NCBI GenBank assembly: GCA_029259635.1
Contig: JAJDEU010000020.1
Coordinates: forward strand, 1-64,000
Length of the DNA: 64,000 nucleotides
DNA from: Planctomycetota bacterium
Lineage (GTDB): Bacteria; Planctomycetota; UBA1135; GCA-002686595
Direction: 5' to 3'
How positions within the stretch are numbered: the stretch's first letter is position 1; the number at the start of each line of letters is the position of its first letter. The notes below the pieces were generated by a model. The model searched no databases and was not told the origin of the DNA. It saw nothing but the letters and a program-made list of their open reading frames with translations. The position numbers were made by a program, and so were the translations under genes. Positions 63,327 through 64,000 of the stretch are shown here, piece after piece.

Positions 63327-63663
63327 GTCGTGAAACGTTTCTTGAGAGAGCCGAGGGTCGCTCTTTCACTCACTGCCGGTCAAAAGCGGCAAGTGACATT
63401 AACTGGTGGAGGAAAGTTCCGCGCTCGCCGCTCAGGTGAAGTAGCCGGGCGGCGCGAGCAAGCACTCTACTCCGAATGCGCAGATTGCGGTGGGCCACAT
63501 GCGGGCAAAAACGATGCGTAGTCCGAAGGCTGATTTTGAGGAACGACACCGGAGCTTCGTGAAACGGGAGCTTTTCGGGAAGCCCACGGGCTGAATCACG
63601 CAAAGGCGAGCCAGCGAGACTCACATGCCCATTGCTTTGACGCTGCGCGGTCCGCTCCCGCCG
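63327..63663. other. intergenic region without a recognised gene
   Basis: About 340 bases with small frames only (63330-63521 plus, 63370-63624 minus), neither of which shows domain character. It lies between two minus-strand genes and should contain the promoter of the dehydrogenase gene. Confidence 0.4.
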
Positions 63664-64000
63664 CTAGTAAGCAATTCCAATTGAGACCATCACGCCCTCA
63701 ACGTCGCCGCGGATGACGCGTAGGCGAGCGTAGTGAGGATGGCCCTTCCGGTCGAACGCGAGCTCCGCGAAAGAGCCAACGTTAAAGCCCGAGAGATCGA
63801 CGTTCGGTAGGATCGCGGGGTTCTCGGTGTCGTGGGTTCCGTCGATGAGAATCGCCTAGAGACCCATGGTCGGCTGAAGTCCGTGAACTCGGAAGCTCAA
63901 CCCAATTTCGACCTCCAAGTCCGCGTAGAGGAGCTGCTCGTCCCCGTGAAGTCCGTCGTCTTCTCCCAGTGCGATGTTCATTCCGGCTTTCAGCGGTATC
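63664..64000 (-). pseudogene. outer-membrane-like protein, 5' end outside window, interrupted by TAG
   Basis: The minus-strand frame from the window edge encodes KAGMNIALGEDDGLHGDEQL, then LYADLEVEIGLSFRVHG, and is broken by TAG at 63858-63856. The same frame continues with DGTHDTENPAILPNVDLSG and FAELAFDRKGHPHYARLRV to a stop at 63664 (ending GIAY). Alternating residues suggest a beta-barrel or beta-rich exported protein. The two halves are in one frame, so a single base change or assembly error explains the break. The start lies beyond the window. Confidence 0.55.

Overview
The window looks like chromosomal DNA of a GC-rich Gram-negative bacterium, most likely a member of the Planctomycetota. 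The pointers are a Ser/Thr kinase carrying a membrane segment and a formylglycine-generating-enzyme-like domain, divergent from an ECF sigma factor; many secreted FG-GAP/VCBS, NHL and beta-helix proteins; a lipoprotein sulfatase-like enzyme; and exported TPR-CHAT proteins. The assignment rests on gene content alone.

Layout. 0.6-10.3 kb: two tandem secreted beta-helix paralogues, a coupled pair of OFA-type MFS transporter and damaged DcaP-like porin, an exported M14 carboxypeptidase and a methyltransferase. 10.3-28.6 kb: eight copies, plus one partial copy, of a mobile element alternate with single genes or short operons: two tandem PPC-TPR-CHAT caspase-like proteins, a membrane protein, an OsmC-YcaO fusion, truA with a 2-oxoglutarate oxygenase, ettA and an FG-GAP protein. 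One element is full length and encodes a REP-associated tyrosine (Y1/HUH) transposase. The others are internal-deletion derivatives with about 50-bp terminal inverted repeats. 28.6-40 kb: an RRM RNA-binding protein, a small basic protein, an NHL-type protein, a LytS/LytTR two-component pair, SelO, a persulfide-dioxygenase-like/rhodanese/membrane fusion divergent from a SulP transporter, and a beta-CASP metallo-hydrolase carrying a frameshift. 40-51.3 kb: a pair of near-duplicate secreted proteins flanking a galactose-oxidase-like protein, the sigma factor/kinase pair, and a VanZ-like gene coupled to a repeat-rich surface protein. 51.8-64 kb: a PAP2 lipoprotein, a tRNA-like remnant, an S2P-like protease, the sulfatase, a VCBS protein with an in-frame TGA that may encode selenocysteine, a second VCBS protein, an N5-(carboxyethyl)ornithine-synthase-like dehydrogenase, and an amber-interrupted gene at the right edge.

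The two most notable points are the element array, whose copies overlap stop codons, fill promoter regions and supply C-terminal codons of neighbouring genes, and the TGA at 59272-59274, which is followed at a suitable distance by a SECIS-like hairpin. A second, unrelated family of short degenerate repeats (core TTTTAGC) is scattered at about 0.15, 4.1, 6.9, 34.9-35.0, 53.1 and 59.7 kb.
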